Position numbers and translations under genes: made by a program
Assembly (NCBI GenBank): GCA_003209425.1
Contig: QCRB01000002.1
Location: 28,486 to 92,485, forward strand
DNA: 64,000 nt
From: Prochlorococcus sp. AG-459-E08
GTDB taxonomy: Bacteria > Cyanobacteriota > Cyanobacteriia > PCC-6307 > Cyanobiaceae
Direction of reading: 5' to 3'
Notes under the pieces: model-generated
Databases searched by the model: none
What the model was told of the DNA's origin: nothing
The model's input: only the letters and a program-made list of their open reading frames with translations
Part shown: one piece after another, positions 60,880 through 64,000 of the stretch
How positions within the stretch are numbered: the stretch's first letter is position 1
Layout: every line of letters begins with the position of its first letter

Positions 60880-61188
60880 TTAGCTCCTCCTAACCCAATC
60901 AGGAGATCCACTAAACCAATCAGCAAGATCATCATTTTGGGGATCAAAATGATTTTCAGTTTCTAAACCATCAAGACCAAGATTCTGGATAAGTCCATTT
61001 ATTCCATCTGAATTTTGTTTCCCATATCTCCTCAAGCTGTTAGCTTTTTTAAGCCATATACATATAGTTGAATTATGTTTTGAAAACTTTTCTACATAAA
61101 TTCTTTCCTCCAATGAGACTGCCTCATTTACTGAAATCCTCTTTAAGATATCCTTAATTTTTAAACGAGTCTTGTTTGTTAAAAACAT
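60880..61188 (-). CDS. 102-aa hypothetical
   Basis: MFLTNKTRLKIKDILKRISVNEAVSLEERIYVEKFSKHNSTICIWLKKANSLRRYG... Confidence 0.7.
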   Translation of the reverse strand: MFLTNKTRLKIKDILKRISVNEAVSLEERIYVEKFSKHNSTICIWLKKANSLRRYGKQNSDGINGLIQNLGLDGLETENHFDPQNDDLADWFSGSPDWVRRS

Positions 61189-61537
61189 ATTTATAAAAGA
61201 AGCTAATGTTTTATAGAAGTTTTTTTTATGAATGTCTTGTCAATCTTTATTTCAAGAAAAAGTATGTTTTAGGAGGGTTTCAAGGAAAAAAATATTCATT
61301 TAAAAACAGGTTTATTTATTTGGTAAAAACAACTACTTAATTTGATTTATATAACTTATATAAAAACAATTTCCTTATAAGATTTTCTAGCTAATTTAAG
61401 ATTTAATTTATAAATTAAAATAAGGAAAACTAAGATTGAACTTTGATCTTAGATGAAGATCATCTAGCTTCTTTTTTTTTATCTTGCTATATAAATACTA
61501 AGACATTATTTAACTTCCTCTGCTTTATTAAAATATT

Positions 61538-61828
61538 GTGGAATTAACTGAGCTAATCAAAGATTATGTAGCCACTGAATTATTATCAAATATTGAACTT
61601 GACTTTCTAGAAGGAGAGTTATGGGAAACTACTCAACATATTGAAGAAATAAATACAGTTCTCAAAGCCCCAAAAAATATATGCGATAAATTAGACCTAG
61701 ATGAAAAATCTTGTTGGCAATTATGTTGTGCAGCTGTACTTGACTCCTCGAGACCTCTAAAGTGCGGGGGGAAAAGAGTTGAAGATTTTAAAAAATTAAT
61801 TAATCAATATAAAATTAGCTACATCTAA
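61538..61828 (+). CDS. 96-aa hypothetical with cysteine cluster
   Basis: CDKLDLDEKSCWQLCCAAVLDSSRPLKCGGKR. Confidence 0.65.
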   Translation: MELTELIKDYVATELLSNIELDFLEGELWETTQHIEEINTVLKAPKNICDKLDLDEKSCWQLCCAAVLDSSRPLKCGGKRVEDFKKLINQYKISYI

Positions 61829-61843
61829 AAAACATAAGCATCA

Positions 61844-62140
61844 ATGAAACTTTTACTCATTGCATTAATCCCTTTTTTTATAACTATGGCAGCTTTTGCA
61901 GAAGAAACTCAAAGAGAGGTTGAATACAAAGCTTTAAATCTTGTTATTAAAAAATATGGAAAAGGCTTAGAAAACAAGTTAAAAGGAACTGGATTAAATC
62001 CCAGTTATAGAAGTTGGTACGAGAATGAATGTTTTGTAAGTATTGCTGCTGGTACTTACCAAGAATATACTTGGTCGGCAATGGAGTGGTTTAGCGTTAA
62101 TATCTGTTCTAATTCTGCTGAAATAATTGAAAGTGAATAA
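61844..62140 (+). CDS. secreted hypothetical with signal peptide
   Basis: MKLLLIALIPFFITMAAFAEE. Confidence 0.7.
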   Translation: MKLLLIALIPFFITMAAFAEETQREVEYKALNLVIKKYGKGLENKLKGTGLNPSYRSWYENECFVSIAAGTYQEYTWSAMEWFSVNICSNSAEIIESE

Positions 62141-62145
62141 AGTAA

Positions 62146-62874
62146 ATGAGACGCCTATTAGTTTTGCAGCATATAGAAATAGAAGGACCAGGTCTTTTTG
62201 AACAATTAGCTGAAGAAAGAAATTTTAAAATAAAAATTATTCGTCTATATAAACAAGATAATATTCCTCAAACAAAAAAAGGTGACCTAATTTTGATTAT
62301 GGGTGGACCAATGGGAGTTAAAGATATTGGCAGCGAAAGATATCCGTGGCTTAAGTTAGAAATAAATTTTATAAAAAGAGAATTAGAAAAAAAGATTCCT
62401 ATAATCGGTGTTTGCCTAGGAGCTCAGTTACTAGCGAGTGCTGCTGGAGGAGATATAGAAGTTTTAAAATATGGATCCCCCCCAATAGCATTACCAGAAA
62501 TTGGATGGTCTCAAATTTTTATAGATAAATTAGATAAAGATTTTCAAGAACTGTTTGAAGACCCTTTTCATGTACTACATTGGCACGGAGATAGGATTTT
62601 ATTACCTAATAAGGCAGAACTAATTGCCAGTAGTACGCGTTGTGAGGAACAGTTTTTTAGGATTAGTGATTTTGCTTACGGGTTACAATTCCATGTAGAG
62701 ACATCTAGTGCAATGATAGATAATTGGATTGATGAAGATAAAGAATTTGTCTTAGAAGGATTGGGGCCAAATGGGCAGTCAATATTAAGAGAAGAAAATA
62801 GAAAATTTAGTGATAAAACTTTTTTAAAAAGAAAGCTTTTCATAAGCAAATTATTTGAATTATTAGAAAATTAA
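62146..62874 (+). CDS. class I glutamine amidotransferase (GuaA-like GATase1)
   Basis: ILIMGGPMGV; IIGVCLGAQLLASAAGG; LQFHVE. Confidence 0.9.
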   Translation: MRRLLVLQHIEIEGPGLFEQLAEERNFKIKIIRLYKQDNIPQTKKGDLILIMGGPMGVKDIGSERYPWLKLEINFIKRELEKKIPIIGVCLGAQLLASAAGGDIEVLKYGSPPIALPEIGWSQIFIDKLDKDFQELFEDPFHVLHWHGDRILLPNKAELIASSTRCEEQFFRISDFAYGLQFHVETSSAMIDNWIDEDKEFVLEGLGPNGQSILREENRKFSDKTFLKRKLFISKLFELLEN

Positions 62875-63021
62875 AAAAGTAAATTTTTTATTAAATAAAA
62901 AAGGCCTAATAAAGAATAAAGCCCATCATAAAATTACAAAAAGAATTTTTTTATATTAGTAATCCTTTCTTGATTCACAGATTAATAAAATTGCTATTAA
63001 TTGAGTAGAGACTTTTTAAAA

Positions 63022-63111
63022 ATGCCATTAGACGTATTCCTAGTGAACATGTGTGTAGTAGTTATAGCTTTGCTCATCAGAAGAGAAATCAAACTTAAGA
63101 AAGCAAGATAA
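63022..63111 (+). CDS. 29-aa TM microprotein
   Basis: MPLDVFLVNMCVVVIALLIRREIKLKKAR*. Confidence 0.45.
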   Translation: MPLDVFLVNMCVVVIALLIRREIKLKKAR

Positions 63112-63114
63112 ATT

Positions 63115-63234
63115 ATGAAAACTCAGATTTTTAAAAAGCAGTATATTCCCAATATCCATGCTATAAGTCTTTTGCTAATAATGCTTCTATGTCTATGGTT
63201 ACCTCTAGCACTAAGATTCTTAATAATAATTTAG
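63115..63234 (+). CDS. 39-aa TM microprotein
   Basis: MKTQIFKKQYIPNIHAISLLLIMLLCLWLPLALRFLIII*. Confidence 0.45.
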   Translation: MKTQIFKKQYIPNIHAISLLLIMLLCLWLPLALRFLIII

Positions 63235-63497
63235 TAAAGCAAATTGGTTGAATTTATTACCTTAAACTCTTCTATGTACAAACTTTATTGAAACTTACAC
63301 ACTATTACGGAAATTACCGACACTGAATTCGATTAAAAGAAATGGAATAATAAAACTATTAGACTCTTTGATAGATAGTCTTAAATGACAAAGATAAAAA
63401 ACATGAGGGCTAAATTCAGAAGCAAGCTAAGTTTCTTGGAAGTAATCTTCATTATTTAAAAAGGTTTTTGTACTCGTGTGCAGGAGCGCGGAGTTAA

Positions 63498-63600
63498 CCT
63501 TGAAACCGCTAGGTTCAAGTCCTTACGAAAAGGACAAGTCCTTAGACCACTTATACCGCTAAAATATATTCGAAACAAGTTTTCGTACTTAAGTGGATCT
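63498..63600. ncRNA. multi-hairpin structured RNA candidate, possibly tRNA-derived remnant
   Basis: Three tandem hairpins (CTTGAAACC-GCTA-GGTTCAAG; GTCCTT-ACGAA-AAGGAC; AGACCACTT...AAGTGGATCT) in locally GC-richer sequence. Confidence 0.45.
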
Positions 63601-64000
63601 AAAAAGCAATCAAATTAGTGACATCCAACCTTCACTTTCCTAAATAGATAATTTGATGGACAATAATTTAAGAAACGGGTATTGAAACTATTCCATCCAC
63701 ACTTTGCAATATTCTTCTAATCAATTGATATGAGTTAAATAAATTATTGGCTAATAAAGACGGAACTGTATGATAAAAAGTATTCTTAAATCCTAAACAA
63801 TCCGCAAGTTCTTTATTAGAGTCTTTAGTTATTCAATTTATAGTTCGTCTTAATAGTTTTTATTATTGAATCTTGTGGTTCTTCACTTGGAAAACAATTA
63901 ATAATATTATATTTTCCGCCTTTCTTATCAGTCTCTACAACTGTAAATTCCACATACTTACCTATTCCATCTTTTAAATCCTTCACTTCTGTATTTATTA

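Noticed and set aside
63478-63565. A functional tRNA gene on either strand
   Set aside because: Only isolated D-arm-like and T-arm-like words on opposite strands; no closing acceptor stem or complete cloverleaf
1-64000. CRISPR array, rRNA operon, IS element or prophage
   Set aside because: No regularly spaced direct repeats, rRNA sequence, transposase/integrase ORF or phage structural genes recognised

Overview
AT-rich, gene-dense window that reads as Prochlorococcus (probably a high-light clade). This assignment rests on gene content and recalled synteny, not on a database search. The left ~37 kb is mostly core chromosome: pepA, msrA, lpxB-lpxA-fabZ-lpxC-bamA, purC, purD, nblS-like kinase, kaiC-kaiB with no kaiA, rplU-rpmA, truB, spoIID-like, rnz, petF, prmA, serA, tRNA-Val(GAC), photolyase-like, murD. 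From ~37 kb to the right end it becomes accessory/flexible: two fatty-acid desaturases, four hli genes, a GtrA-fused glycosyltransferase next to an unrelated GT-C-like protein, and dozens of 25-60 aa microproteins the ORF track mostly misses. The most interesting signals are in 56-60 kb and near 63.5 kb. They are: (1) a DUF4278-like 33-aa ORF behind a consensus promoter, an NtcA-like palindrome and a leader resembling glutamine-riboswitch-class RNAs; (2) a 14-bp hairpin whose loop and 3' arm perfectly match (inverted) the start region of a new microprotein family; (3) a three-gene ATGA-coupled cassette of tiny membrane proteins; (4) a terminator-ended sRNA candidate; (5) a run of microORFs each with a perfect AGGAGG, including a 2-codon ORF; (6) a triple-hairpin RNA candidate. 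rpmA carries a one-base homopolymer frameshift. No CRISPR array, rRNA or IS element was seen.
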